39,119 nucleotides of DNA from Bacillota bacterium (GTDB lineage: Bacteria; Bacillota; Clostridia; Lachnospirales; Lachnospiraceae), in contig JAEWMZ010000438.1 of the NCBI GenBank assembly GCA_023392995.1, positions 1-39,119 on the forward strand. Direction: 5' to 3'. Shown one piece after another: positions 23,570 through 31,501 of the stretch; the first letter of the stretch is position 1; each line of letters starts with the position of its first letter. Under the pieces are notes generated by a model. The model worked only from the letters and a program-made list of their open reading frames with translations. It searched no databases and was not told where the DNA came from. The translations under genes and the position numbers were made by a program.

Positions 23570-23739
23570 TAGTATTATTGTTGTTAATAAAATTTTTAGA
23601 AAAGCACATTGCTCTGGTAATATCCAATAATATTATTAACCATTTCTCTGTCTGTAAACAAGAAAAGCCGGAATAAGATACGCCATGAAAAAACGAGTTA
23701 ACAAAAGAATAACCGAAGAAATAAAGCTCTATATCAGAA

Positions 23740-23780
23740 AAGGATTCAAAGCCCGTGTTCTATCCAGGCTTTGAATCCTT
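23740..23780 (-). terminator. htpG terminator
   Basis: On the minus strand AAGGATTCAAAGCC and GGCTTTGAATCCTT form a 14-bp perfect stem with a 13-nt loop, followed by TTCTG. It begins 29 nt past the htpG stop. Confidence 0.85.
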
Positions 23781-23809
23781 CTATATAACTAATTTAATTG
23801 CTGTTGTTC

Positions 23810-25915
23810 TTATTTCGCCATCAGCATCATAATATCATTGCTTCTCTGAATAAACTTTGTCATTGCCTCCGGCTCTAGCTGCTTGTGGGCAAGCAATGCA
23901 AGATCATATAACTGCTCACAGATCATCGGTGTCTGTTCCGCATTTTCATTTGTAATGATATACTTCACTAACTGGTTGTTCGCATTGAGAACTAAGCTCT
24001 CACCGCCGCCGAAGCCTCCCATATCCATGCCGGTCATATTATACATACGCATCATGTCCTGCATTCTTCTGCTTTCCTCGGATAAGGTCATAACGGAAGA
24101 GATCTTATCATTTTTAAACTTCTCAACCTTAACCTCCAGCTGCTCCTTACCTAATACCTTACGGAATAACGTGGTCATTGCTTCTGTATTATTTTGCAGA
24201 ATTTTCTTTTCTTTCTTCTTTGGTTCTTCCTTGAAGCCTTCTGTAATATCCGCATCGATTCTTTGGAATTTTAACTTTTGATCCTCTGACTCTAATCGGG
24301 TGATAAATGGCTGATCAATATTGTGGGTAAGAATTAAGGCATCTACGCCTGCTTCCTTAAACATATTGATGTATTGTCCCTGCTGCTTCAGATCAGTTAC
24401 ATAATAGATCACGTTCTTCTTCTCTTCTGCAACCTCTTCTGAATCCTCTGCTCCATGGTCATGACCGCAGTCACAGCCCTCTTCATGCTCGTGATCATGG
24501 TCACAATCGCATTTCTTCTCGGTGGCTTCTGCATCACTAACGGAACTTTCCGCAGCCTTAACTACCTCTTCACCTTCGGTGCCTTCAGCTTCGTCACCCT
24601 TACCAGCCTTTACATACTCCTCAAGTGTAATGTACTTGCCTTCCAGATTCTTATAGATCAGGGCATCCTTAACCTTCTCATGGAATTTCACATCTTTTAA
24701 GCAGCCAAATTTAACAAAGGGACTGATGTCATCCCAGAACTTCTCATAGTTCTCTCTCTCAACCTTATACATGCCAACCAGCTTGTCAGCTACCTTCTTC
24801 GCAATGTATTCTGATATCTTCTTAACAAAGCCATCATTTTGCAATGCACTTCTGGATACGTTCAGAGGAAGGTCAGGACAGTCGATAACACCCTTGAGGA
24901 GCATCAGGAATTCCGGAATTACCTCTTTGATATTGTCTGCAATAAATACCTGGTTGTTATATAATTTAATTAAGCCTTCCAGGGAATCATACTCTGTATT
25001 AATCTTAGGGAAGTATAGAATACCCTTTAAGTTAAAAGGATAATCCATATTCAAATGAATCCAGAATAAAGGCTCCTTATAATCATTGAATACGTCTCGG
25101 TAGAATTCCTTATACTGCTCCTCCGTGCAATCATTGGGATGCTTTGCCCAAAGAGGATTCGGATTATTGATTGGCTGAGGCTTGTTATCCTTCTTCTCTT
25201 CCTTAGCGCCTTCCTCTACAACTCCATCTTCTCCTACCACTGCATCTACTACTTCTTCTTCCTTTGCCTCTTCAACAGGAGCATTGGCATTGATAAAATA
25301 AATCTCTACCGGCATAAAAGAACAGTATTTTTTAATAACTTCCTTTACACGGTATTCGTTGGAGAATTCATAGCTTTCTTCATTCAGAAAAAGAGTGATC
25401 TCTGTACCGCGTTCGGTCTTGCTGCCTTCGCTCATCTCATATTCTGTACCGCCGTCGGATTCCCAATGAACCGGAGCAGCATCCGGCTGCCAGGACAGAG
25501 TTTCAATCGCTACGCGAGAAGCAACCATAAATGCTGAATAGAAGCCTAAACCAAAATGTCCGATGATCTGGTCTTCTGTTGTCTTTCCCTTATACTTCTC
25601 CATGAACTTCTGTGCACCGGAAAAAGCGATTTGATTAATATATTCCTTTACTTCCTCAGCAGTCATACCAACACCGTTATCTGCGAAGGTAATGGTCTTC
25701 TGTTCCGGATTCACGGTTACGGTAAGCTTGTAATGATTGTCCTCAGGAATATCAGCTTCACCCATAACTTCAAGCTTTTTTAACTTTGTAATTGCATCGC
25801 TTCCGTTGGAGATTAATTCACGGACAAAAATGTCATGGTCAGAATATAACCATTTTTTGATAATCGGAAAAATGTTCTCAGAATGAATTGATAAACTACC
25901 GCGTTCTGTACTCAT
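23810..25915 (-). CDS. htpG: Hsp90 family chaperone HtpG
   Basis: 701 residues, longer than the usual 620-630. The N-terminal GHKL ATPase is intact: E33 and N37 in VRELISNGSDA, D79 in FADNGVGM, the GHFGLGFYSAFM lid glycines, and the middle-domain R355 in LNVSRSALQ. Two insertions explain the length: an acidic linker (about 212-245, VEEAKEEEVVDAVVGEDG) between the ATPase and middle domains, and an acidic plus Cys/His-rich segment (about 441-499) that holds CDCDHDHEHEEGCDCGHDHG (469-488). The C-terminal dimer domain follows. AAGGAG lies 7 nt before the ATG. A strong promoter and a CIRCE element lie upstream, so HrcA repression is expected. Confidence 0.97.
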   Translation of the reverse strand: MSTERGSLSIHSENIFPIIKKWLYSDHDIFVRELISNGSDAITKLKKLEVMGEADIPEDNHYKLTVTVNPEQKTITFADNGVGMTAEEVKEYINQIAFSGAQKFMEKYKGKTTEDQIIGHFGLGFYSAFMVASRVAIETLSWQPDAAPVHWESDGGTEYEMSEGSKTERGTEITLFLNEESYEFSNEYRVKEVIKKYCSFMPVEIYFINANAPVEEAKEEEVVDAVVGEDGVVEEGAKEEKKDNKPQPINNPNPLWAKHPNDCTEEQYKEFYRDVFNDYKEPLFWIHLNMDYPFNLKGILYFPKINTEYDSLEGLIKLYNNQVFIADNIKEVIPEFLMLLKGVIDCPDLPLNVSRSALQNDGFVKKISEYIAKKVADKLVGMYKVERENYEKFWDDISPFVKFGCLKDVKFHEKVKDALIYKNLEGKYITLEEYVKAGKGDEAEGTEGEEVVKAAESSVSDAEATEKKCDCDHDHEHEEGCDCGHDHGAEDSEEVAEEKKNVIYYVTDLKQQGQYINMFKEAGVDALILTHNIDQPFITRLESEDQKLKFQRIDADITEGFKEEPKKKEKKILQNNTEAMTTLFRKVLGKEQLEVKVEKFKNDKISSVMTLSEESRRMQDMMRMYNMTGMDMGGFGGGESLVLNANNQLVKYIITNENAEQTPMICEQLYDLALLAHKQLEPEAMTKFIQRSNDIMMLMAK

Positions 25916-25947
25916 ATTAACACTCCTTCTTTAATTCAATATTTTTT

Positions 25948-26024
25948 ATAACGTCGGTGCGCATTTTATCTTAGCCGCTTGCCGCACTAACATCCCATAC
26001 TGCAATGCTTCGCGTAAACGTTAT
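25948..26024 (-). other. Inverted-repeat element in the htpG leader
   Basis: ATAACGT (25948-25954) and ACGTTAT (26018-26024) bound a 77-nt segment with internal GC-rich pairing potential (TGCG..CGCA). It lies within the transcribed leader of about 130 nt. It may be an independent repeat unit or an RNA structure. Confidence 0.4.
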
Positions 26025-26053
26025 ATGGATAGGTAAATTTTCCTTCACTTGAT

Positions 26054-26082
26054 ATCATAATACGGGTAAATAAAATTGTCAA
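26054..26082 (-). promoter_or_regulatory. htpG promoter
   Basis: On the minus strand a perfect -35 TTGACA (26077-26082), 17 nt, TATGAT (26054-26059). It is the best SigA-type promoter in the window. Confidence 0.82.
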
Positions 26083-26089
26083 GACAAAA

Positions 26090-26116
26090 TTAGCACTCCT
26101 TCAACAAGAGTGCTAA
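26090..26116. promoter_or_regulatory. CIRCE operator (HrcA binding site)
   Basis: A perfect inverted repeat TTAGCACTC-N9-GAGTGCTAA. It lies 7 bp upstream of the htpG -35 box, the only promoter near it. Confidence 0.96.
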
Positions 26117-26192
26117 CAATCAACTTATTCCATTCTACCTTCTATCTCTTCTCTATCTCGTCTATTTCTTCTCTATTTCTAATTCTATTTTT

Positions 26193-26690
26193 CTAGCCTT
26201 CTTCAAATAGAATTCCCTGTTCCTTTAAGATATCCTTTACTCTAAGGTCCCATTCCTGCTCCAGTGTCTTATCCAAAGTAAAGGTTTTGATTGCAGTTCC
26301 TGTAATTACCCTCAGTTCCCCTTTTTCAAAACGAATATTAAGATACAAGCCTCCAACTTCCTCGAAACGGATTCTTCCGCCCAGGGAATTTAGTAAAGCT
26401 TCACATTGCACCTTCGGTAATTGAAACACGATTTTGAGGGATAAGGGGGTTTTACTCCCTTTAATCATTGCAAATGCAATTTGGCGAACCTCTCCCCAGG
26501 TAATTGCTTTTTGCTCCTCACGTAATTCTAATTCTTCCTTTGAAAAAAATGCCTCGTTTAATTGTCCGTTGATTGTAAATCCTGTAAAGGTCTGAAGCTC
26601 CAGCTCGCGCAGCAAAAAGGTATCAAAGGTGCTGCCCGCCAAAAGCTTTGACATAAAAGCCTTAACTTCAATCATGTTCAATGAAATCAT
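26193..26690 (-). CDS. DUF5721 family protein
   Basis: 165 residues from the ATG at 26690, with GGGAG 8 nt upstream (the GTG at 26705 is inside the site). The N-terminal MISLNMIEVKAFMSKLLAGSTFDTFLLRELELQTFTGFTINGQLN-like segment and the later AITWGEVRQIAFAMIKGSKTPLSLKIVFQL fit the DUF5721 family found in Lachnospiraceae; its function is unknown. Soluble, no metal or catalytic motif seen. Stop is 77 nt from the CIRCE element upstream of htpG. Confidence 0.75.
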   Translation of the reverse strand: MISLNMIEVKAFMSKLLAGSTFDTFLLRELELQTFTGFTINGQLNEAFFSKEELELREEQKAITWGEVRQIAFAMIKGSKTPLSLKIVFQLPKVQCEALLNSLGGRIRFEEVGGLYLNIRFEKGELRVITGTAIKTFTLDKTLEQEWDLRVKDILKEQGILFEEG

Positions 26691-26926
26691 ATTGTTATCT
26701 CCCACTTTAAATAATAATCGTCCCTATATTAATATGCAAATTTTGTAAATTCTTAATCACTTTCCTAGTATACTTCTTAAGGTTTTGAAGAACAATAATA
26801 ATAACCTGATGATCAAAAACATGATAGTGTTACGATATAACCAATTAAGAAGTTAATTTTTAGCTTTTTAATACAAATCGCTGCTTATAAACGTTTTATA
26901 GTCAGATCAATAGGAGGATTGAAAAT

Positions 26927-27103
26927 ATGTATTTTGAGGCGGACAAAAAAACTTATTATCGATTTCCTTCCATCAATAGTATCCATGAGATGGACTTAAA
27001 ATATTACTTTCCTGAAAAACCTTATGCAAGTGGAGAATCGATTCGATATGAAGCAAGCCGGAATCAAGAATCCGAAGATACCATTATCCCTTCCATGAAA
27101 TAA
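26927..27103 (+). CDS. Small protein of 58 residues
   Basis: MYFEADKKTYYRFPSINSIH begins a 58-residue frame that ends with TIIPSMK. AGGAGG lies 9 nt before the ATG, a strong site. It is acidic/aromatic at the N-terminus, with no membrane segment and no recognised family. It is divergent from the DUF5721 gene (236 nt apart) and is followed 8 nt later by a copy of the MITE-like element. Confidence 0.6.
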   Translation: MYFEADKKTYYRFPSINSIHEMDLKYYFPEKPYASGESIRYEASRNQESEDTIIPSMK

Positions 27104-27111
27104 TAAGTTAG

Positions 27112-27260
27112 ATAATTGCGAAACTCGTTAATTAAAGATATTGTATACACAGCAGATGCTATTTCGAAGCGGAAGCTAAGCCCGAAGGAAGCGTTGAAGT
27201 GAAGGAATATTCTCTGTTGTGTATACAATTGCAAAAGCTATATCGTTTCGCAATTGCCTA
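27112..27260 (+). mobile_element. Palindromic MITE-like element (copy A)
   Basis: Full copy: ATAATTGCGAAACTCGTTAA..TATTGTATACACAGCAGA at one end (broken here), core CGAAGCGGAAGCTAAGCCCG then AAGGAAGCGTTGAAG, and GTGTATACAATTGC..TATATCGTTTCGCAATTGCC at the other. The terminal CTA at 27258-27260 is the stop codon (TAG) of the TraX-like gene. Confidence 0.87.
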
Positions 27261-28055
27261 AAATAATAGTGATAATAAGTATAATAGCATCAAATGTCCA
27301 GGGTAAAAGATGTAAAATAAGTATTTTGCATCCTTTCCCTTTTCATTGTTGTAGAAAGAAATTGGCAGCATTGCCAGAGTTGCTAATAAACTAATGATAT
27401 TTAACACATCTCCGGTAGCCAGAAAGTATCTGACATTGCATAATAAGGAGATGGTAATAATAAATAAGGCACCTGATTGCAGCAGCTTGCTGCCGCGAAA
27501 TACATAAAATGCTATAATGATTAAGATTCCTGCAATTCCATAATCACATTTCACCAAATAAGCAAGACCACTAAAGCCGAATACAAGCAGAGCCTCCCAT
27601 ACATTGGATAACACTGCCTGCTGCTGAAATCTCTTCTCTACTTTCTTCATACAATACATTAAAAGCAATCCAAGGAACAAAGTAAAGAAAATACTTTGAT
27701 GCTCGAATAAGCGGTGAAATACCATTTTAAGTGGTACGGCATCAAATCCGTTTTCTATACTGCGCTTAAGATCCGTCCATATGGAAGTACCATAACGAGC
27801 CTGATAAAAGGCAAGATCAAAGGGTATTTCTGAAATGAATGCAAAAAGCCCTAACCGCTCCAGATATTTCTTAACATTCGAGGTTCTTGAAAAACCCTCA
27901 ACCAGCAAAAATGCAAATATCGGAAAAGATAATCTCCCCAAAGCACGGCATAATAAATACAAATTCCAGTGATCCGTTCTCGATACAAACAATACGCCGA
28001 TATGATCGACCAGCATTAAAATCATTGCAAGTAATTTTAAAGCAAACGAGTTCAT
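27258..28055 (-). CDS. TraX family membrane protein
   Basis: 265 residues, a polytopic membrane protein with about eight helices. The N-terminal signature MNSFALKLLAMILMLVDHIGV and RLSFPIFAFLLVEGF fit TraX (PF05857), named after the F-plasmid pilin acetylase and related to acyltransferase-3-type membrane enzymes. A conjugative role is not implied, because no other tra gene is present. AAAGGA lies 8 nt before the ATG. It starts 17 nt after the DUF6320-like gene stop. The TAG stop lies in the tip of the neighbouring MITE-like element, so the C-terminus may have been changed by insertion. Confidence 0.9.
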   Translation of the reverse strand: MNSFALKLLAMILMLVDHIGVLFVSRTDHWNLYLLCRALGRLSFPIFAFLLVEGFSRTSNVKKYLERLGLFAFISEIPFDLAFYQARYGTSIWTDLKRSIENGFDAVPLKMVFHRLFEHQSIFFTLFLGLLLMYCMKKVEKRFQQQAVLSNVWEALLVFGFSGLAYLVKCDYGIAGILIIIAFYVFRGSKLLQSGALFIITISLLCNVRYFLATGDVLNIISLLATLAMLPISFYNNEKGKDAKYLFYIFYPGHLMLLYLLSLLF

Positions 28056-28072
28056 AGATAAATCCTTTCCTG

Positions 28073-28738
28073 TTATATATGCATACGCTTCTTCAATTCT
28101 GACTTCATATTATCCCCTTCGTAAATAATAATTGCCGCTAAACTGATGGCACTAACAGCTGCGCAGATTATGGAAGGGACAATAATCTGCAAAAATCCAA
28201 ATGCAAGAAAAATCATCGGAATCAATCCAAAAATAGCATCCATAAAGATATAAATCAACAAATCCCTTACACCAATTTTTAATATTCGATAGGCAATGGG
28301 GATAACAAGAATAGCCGCCACGCATGCAATGGGAAACACAAAATCGATAGACCACCCACGCCAGCCGGTCAATATATCCCATATCACTGATATGGTTGTA
28401 AGCAAAACCACCTGCCATACAATGGTTTTTGGTATATTGTGCCTCTTACGTATAACAAAATACAAGCTGATCCACATACAAAGGACTGCACCAGCAACAA
28501 ACAGTGACCAGTTAGAGGATCTCGTAAAAATCAAATTTACCGCGAACGTAATTATGATTGCAGTAATGGAAACCATAATCATTGTCCGAAGTAATATATT
28601 AAATTCCTGATAAATAGTAGGGATAAACGGAAATACCTCTGGTGCTTCTTCCTCCTGCTTCTGTACAATCCCGCCACACAAAGGACAAATCTTATTATTT
28701 CCCTTTAATGATACCTTACACTTTTCACAATACTGCAT
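28073..28738 (-). CDS. Zinc-ribbon membrane protein (DUF6320-like)
   Basis: 221 residues. An N-terminal zinc ribbon CEKCKVSLKGNNKICPLCGG (4-23) has two CxxC pairs, followed by about six membrane helices (50-205). It fits the DUF6320 group that accompanies alcohol-acetyltransferase-like genes in Lachnospiraceae. Function unknown; the ribbon would be cytoplasmic. TAGGAG lies about 11 nt before the ATG. It lies between the acyltransferase (94 nt upstream) and TraX (17 nt downstream). Confidence 0.78.
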   Translation of the reverse strand: MQYCEKCKVSLKGNNKICPLCGGIVQKQEEEAPEVFPFIPTIYQEFNILLRTMIMVSITAIIITFAVNLIFTRSSNWSLFVAGAVLCMWISLYFVIRKRHNIPKTIVWQVVLLTTISVIWDILTGWRGWSIDFVFPIACVAAILVIPIAYRILKIGVRDLLIYIFMDAIFGLIPMIFLAFGFLQIIVPSIICAAVSAISLAAIIIYEGDNMKSELKKRMHI

Positions 28739-28832
28739 CTAGCTTCAACTCCTATCCTAACACCCGTGCCTTTCCATTGTTGATGTGTTATTCAAAAATA
28801 ACAAGCCTATAGAAAGGTTAAAAATCATCTGA

Positions 28833-30104
28833 TTATCCTACATCCTTTATGTTACTGGCAATGCATACATCAGCACCCTCACCGCTCAAGATACGAAAGA
28901 AGTTTTTCTGAATATCCGTGGCTGTAAACGGGGACGCCAGGCTTACCATCAGCCTGTCACCGAAGGAGCACATTGCAATCTGGGGTCTTCTTACACTGGT
29001 AAAGCAATTAAAGATATGGATGTAAGGCATCAATTCCTTTGTTATCGTAACCCTTCCAATGTTGGATAAGGAAGCTGTTACCCCTCTGTCGGCCAAATTA
29101 TTCGCCAGCCGCAGTATCGGATCCTTCCAAACCAGTGGAATCACCCTCATGAAAGCATTATGCTCCAATGCGGACAGACGATTCATATGTTCTCTGAGCT
29201 TTTCTTCTGTTAATTCCCTCTCAAAGGTTTCCTTTACCACTTTAATTACGTCATCCAGGTCACCCGAGGCTTTCCCAAAATCATAGCTGATGTTAATCGT
29301 AGTGAAAAAATTCCTGGCTGTATCCGAAGGAAAATAGGTGCGAAGATTCACCGGTACGGACAATACAACCGGATACTTTTTCCCTCTCGCGGGCATTTCC
29401 ATAGAGATTGCCTTCATGAATAATGCCGTAAGATAGACGGTAAGCGTGGTATTATGATGATGTGCCAGTTCCAGAACCTGCTTTACCGACATCTCTCCTT
29501 CAATTACCTTGATACGATTATCTATGGTACGATGGCCTGCAATCTGATAGGCCTTCGTAATCTTAATTTTATCCAGCTTCTGATCACCACTGTAATGTTT
29601 TAAAAAGCTGTCATCCATTTTTTGCGAAAAAGAGGCATCATAATCTAAGCCAGGCAGTCTGTCCTTAAAATCCTCCTGGTACCTGATGGTAATATAAAAA
29701 TATACCAAGGTCTTTAAAAATCCCAGTGCTCCCGTACCATCTGCCAGAGCATGATACATCTCCAGATTAATTCTCTTATTAAAATAGGTAACCCGAAACA
29801 ATAAGTTCTTCGCATTCTGAACATACAGCATGCCACAGGGGGGCTTATCCTCCTCCTTCACAAGAGGCTTCAAGTCCGTTGTCTCAAAATAATACCAGAA
29901 AAATCCTCTTCTTAAAACCACCTGATACATGGGAAACAAAGAGATTGTGCTATCCAATGCCTGTTGCAATATTTCTTTGTCTATATCTTCCTCAAGCTCA
30001 CAGATAAAACGAAATACTCGTGTGTCTTTTTCGTTGGTGTTCGCCGGGAATATTTTCGCTGCATTATCAAGGCGGGTCCACTCAACTGGCCTTCTTCGTG
30101 TCAA
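28833..30104 (-). CDS. Condensation/alcohol-acetyltransferase-type acyltransferase
   Basis: 423 residues. The catalytic H118-A-L-A-D122-G123 fits the HxxxDG motif of the CoA-dependent acyltransferase / NRPS condensation superfamily. RVTYFNKRINLEMYHALADG, VPVNLRTYFPSD and SNIGRVTI are further family pieces (the second part is like the DFGWG region but lacks it). It should transfer an acyl group to an alcohol or amine; substrate unknown. The start is TTG at 30102-30104, because a TGA lies directly upstream in frame; AAAGGGG lies about 10 nt before it. It is followed on the same strand by the DUF6320-like and TraX genes. Confidence 0.82.
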   Translation of the reverse strand: MTRRRPVEWTRLDNAAKIFPANTNEKDTRVFRFICELEEDIDKEILQQALDSTISLFPMYQVVLRRGFFWYYFETTDLKPLVKEEDKPPCGMLYVQNAKNLLFRVTYFNKRINLEMYHALADGTGALGFLKTLVYFYITIRYQEDFKDRLPGLDYDASFSQKMDDSFLKHYSGDQKLDKIKITKAYQIAGHRTIDNRIKVIEGEMSVKQVLELAHHHNTTLTVYLTALFMKAISMEMPARGKKYPVVLSVPVNLRTYFPSDTARNFFTTINISYDFGKASGDLDDVIKVVKETFERELTEEKLREHMNRLSALEHNAFMRVIPLVWKDPILRLANNLADRGVTASLSNIGRVTITKELMPYIHIFNCFTSVRRPQIAMCSFGDRLMVSLASPFTATDIQKNFFRILSGEGADVCIASNIKDVG

Positions 30105-30150
30105 ATATCATCATTCCCCTTTCCAAACGATTCATGCTCAGCAACAAGCT

Positions 30151-30215
30151 TTTGGCGGAGCAGCCGCCAGATGCCGGGCATACTTAGGTAATCTATAAAA
30201 CGCATGATGTCATGC
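30151..30215 (-). other. Hairpins in the acyltransferase leader
   Basis: Two stem-loops lie within 120 nt upstream of the TTG start: TGGCGG-CTGCT-CCGCCA (about 30151-30168) and GCATGA-CA-TCATGC (30202-30215). They may stabilise or regulate the leader. No clear promoter was found between them and the esterase. Confidence 0.35.
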
Positions 30216-30266
30216 TTTTTCTTCAATAAATTTATATAATTTCATAATTTATTCCATTTAATTAAT

Positions 30267-30319
30267 ATTCGTCCACATGGACGCAGTGCCGGATGTGAAA
30301 TGCTCTGCATTTCACACTA
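30267..30319 (-). repeat. Two-hairpin repeat, copy 2
   Basis: About 53 bp: ATTCGTCC-ACAT-GGACG, a short linker, then GTGAAATGCTCTGCATTTCAC, ending ACTA. It is homologous to 11686-11740, but the stem positions differ in pairs so that both stems stay perfect. Its last three bases are the stop codon (TAG) of the esterase gene. Confidence 0.8.
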
Positions 30320-31255
30320 TTCTTCCTCCAGCTCCTTATTTTCCAGAAACTGATTAATTAGTTCATAGGTTCGCTTCGGATGAATAAAACGCTTTGGCAA
30401 AGAGAAGAAGCCATGTACCGCATCCTTCATACGATATACCTCAACCTCATTCCCATAGTCAAATAGTTTCTTCCCATAGTCTTCCCCTTCGTCCCTTAAG
30501 GGATCATATTCTGCGGTTATGATCAGTGTTTTTGGCTGATTTGATAAATCTGGGGAAAGGATAGGGGCTACGTAAGGATTCTTTAATTCTTCCTCACTGG
30601 TTATATATAATTCCATATAATCATTGATTTGTCTTGTGGTGAGAAGATAATCCGTTCCGTTCTCATGTACGGAAGGATAGGGGGAAGTCTCACTATGATC
30701 ACTTGCCATTAAGGGGTAAATCAATATTTGCTTTTTCGGCAGGAACTCTCCTCGGTCTCTTGCCATCAAGGAAACCACTGCTGCCAAATTACCGCCTGCG
30801 CTGTCGCCAATTAAAACAATGTCCTCCCGTTTGGAGTCAAACAAAGTAGCATCCATAAATATTTCTCTCGCTACCGCATAGCAGTCCTCAAGACCTGCCG
30901 GATAGGGATGCTCCGGCGCCAGCCGGTAATCTACGGAGACCACAATATATCCGGTCAGCTTTGTCAGGTTGCGGCATACATTAGAATAGCTGTCAATACT
31001 ACCGGTAACCCAGCCGCCGCCATGAAAATATATCATAATCTTACCTAAGTATTGATCTATATCAGGGAAGAATACCCGAACCGGAACCTCATGCTCCCCT
31101 GCAATTACCTTATGATCCCACATCACATAAGGATTGTGGATATAGGGATGAGTTGCATTGTTGAAATGCCTTCTCCTTTGGTAATTCTTTTTTAAATCAA
31201 TTTCCTGATTGGAAATTGCCCTCAACGCCATTAGCATCGCTTTGTTGATCGCCAT
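30317..31255 (-). CDS. HSL-type alpha/beta hydrolase (esterase/lipase)
   Basis: 312 residues from the ATG at 31255, with AAAGGTGG 7 nt upstream (a longer frame to 31351 has no site). The oxyanion-hole motif H78-G-G-G-W, nucleophile G150-D-S152-A-G-G, D251 in AEYDPLRDEG and H281 in DAVHGFF make a complete hormone-sensitive-lipase-type triad. It should cleave short acyl or acetyl esters; cytosolic. It lies 212 nt upstream of the acyltransferase on the same strand, so the pair may add and remove acyl groups on the same class of substrate (inference). Confidence 0.92.
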   Translation of the reverse strand: MAINKAMLMALRAISNQEIDLKKNYQRRRHFNNATHPYIHNPYVMWDHKVIAGEHEVPVRVFFPDIDQYLGKIMIYFHGGGWVTGSIDSYSNVCRNLTKLTGYIVVSVDYRLAPEHPYPAGLEDCYAVAREIFMDATLFDSKREDIVLIGDSAGGNLAAVVSLMARDRGEFLPKKQILIYPLMASDHSETSPYPSVHENGTDYLLTTRQINDYMELYITSEEELKNPYVAPILSPDLSNQPKTLIITAEYDPLRDEGEDYGKKLFDYGNEVEVYRMKDAVHGFFSLPKRFIHPKRTYELINQFLENKELEEE

Positions 31256-31393
31256 CTGCTTACCACCTTTACTAAGTAATATTCTAACTAACGTGGAATT
31301 AAAAGTCAATCTGGTTATCACTGCTGGACATTCCCAAGTTTGACTAAACAAGCCAAAACCGCGGTGTTATAAGCCTTTACACGAAAAAACCGC

Positions 31394-31421
31394 TTGCAAA
31401 TTCATAAATATACGATACAAT
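31394..31421 (+). promoter_or_regulatory. Promoter of the ABC-F gene
   Basis: TTGCAA (31394-31399), 16 nt, TACAAT (31416-31421). Transcription would start at about 31428, at or next to the ATG of a 24-codon upstream frame. Confidence 0.5.
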
Positions 31422-31426
31422 AGTAA

Positions 31427-31501
31427 ATGGTATGTGAAAATAAACAAGTGCTTCCATTCGTTGATTCACTTGTTAATATAGCAATTATACGGAGGTTATA
31501 A
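31427..31501 (+). CDS. Possible upstream frame with hairpin in the ABC-F leader
   Basis: An ATG at 31427 opens 24 codons (MVCENKQVLPFVDSLVNIAI, then IRRL) that end with TAA directly before the ABC-F ATG. A perfect 8-bp stem AACAAGTG / CACTTGTT (31443-31450 with 31467-31474) lies inside it. The frame has no ribosome binding site and would be leaderless. It could be chance. Leader peptides are common upstream of regulated ABC-F genes. Confidence 0.25.
   Translation: MVCENKQVLPFVDSLVNIAIIRRL

Noticed and set aside
23684..23773. A 29-codon plus-strand frame (MKKRVNKRITEEIK...)
   Set aside because: No ribosome binding site, and it runs through the htpG terminator hairpin.
23883..25783. Several plus-strand frames of 75-132 codons opposite htpG
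   Set aside because: Shadows of the conserved HtpG frame; composition is Ser/Phe/Leu-rich noise.
27258..28055. Evidence for a conjugative element from the TraX-like gene
   Set aside because: No relaxase, pilus, type IV secretion or integrase gene is in the window; chromosomal TraX homologs are common in Clostridia.
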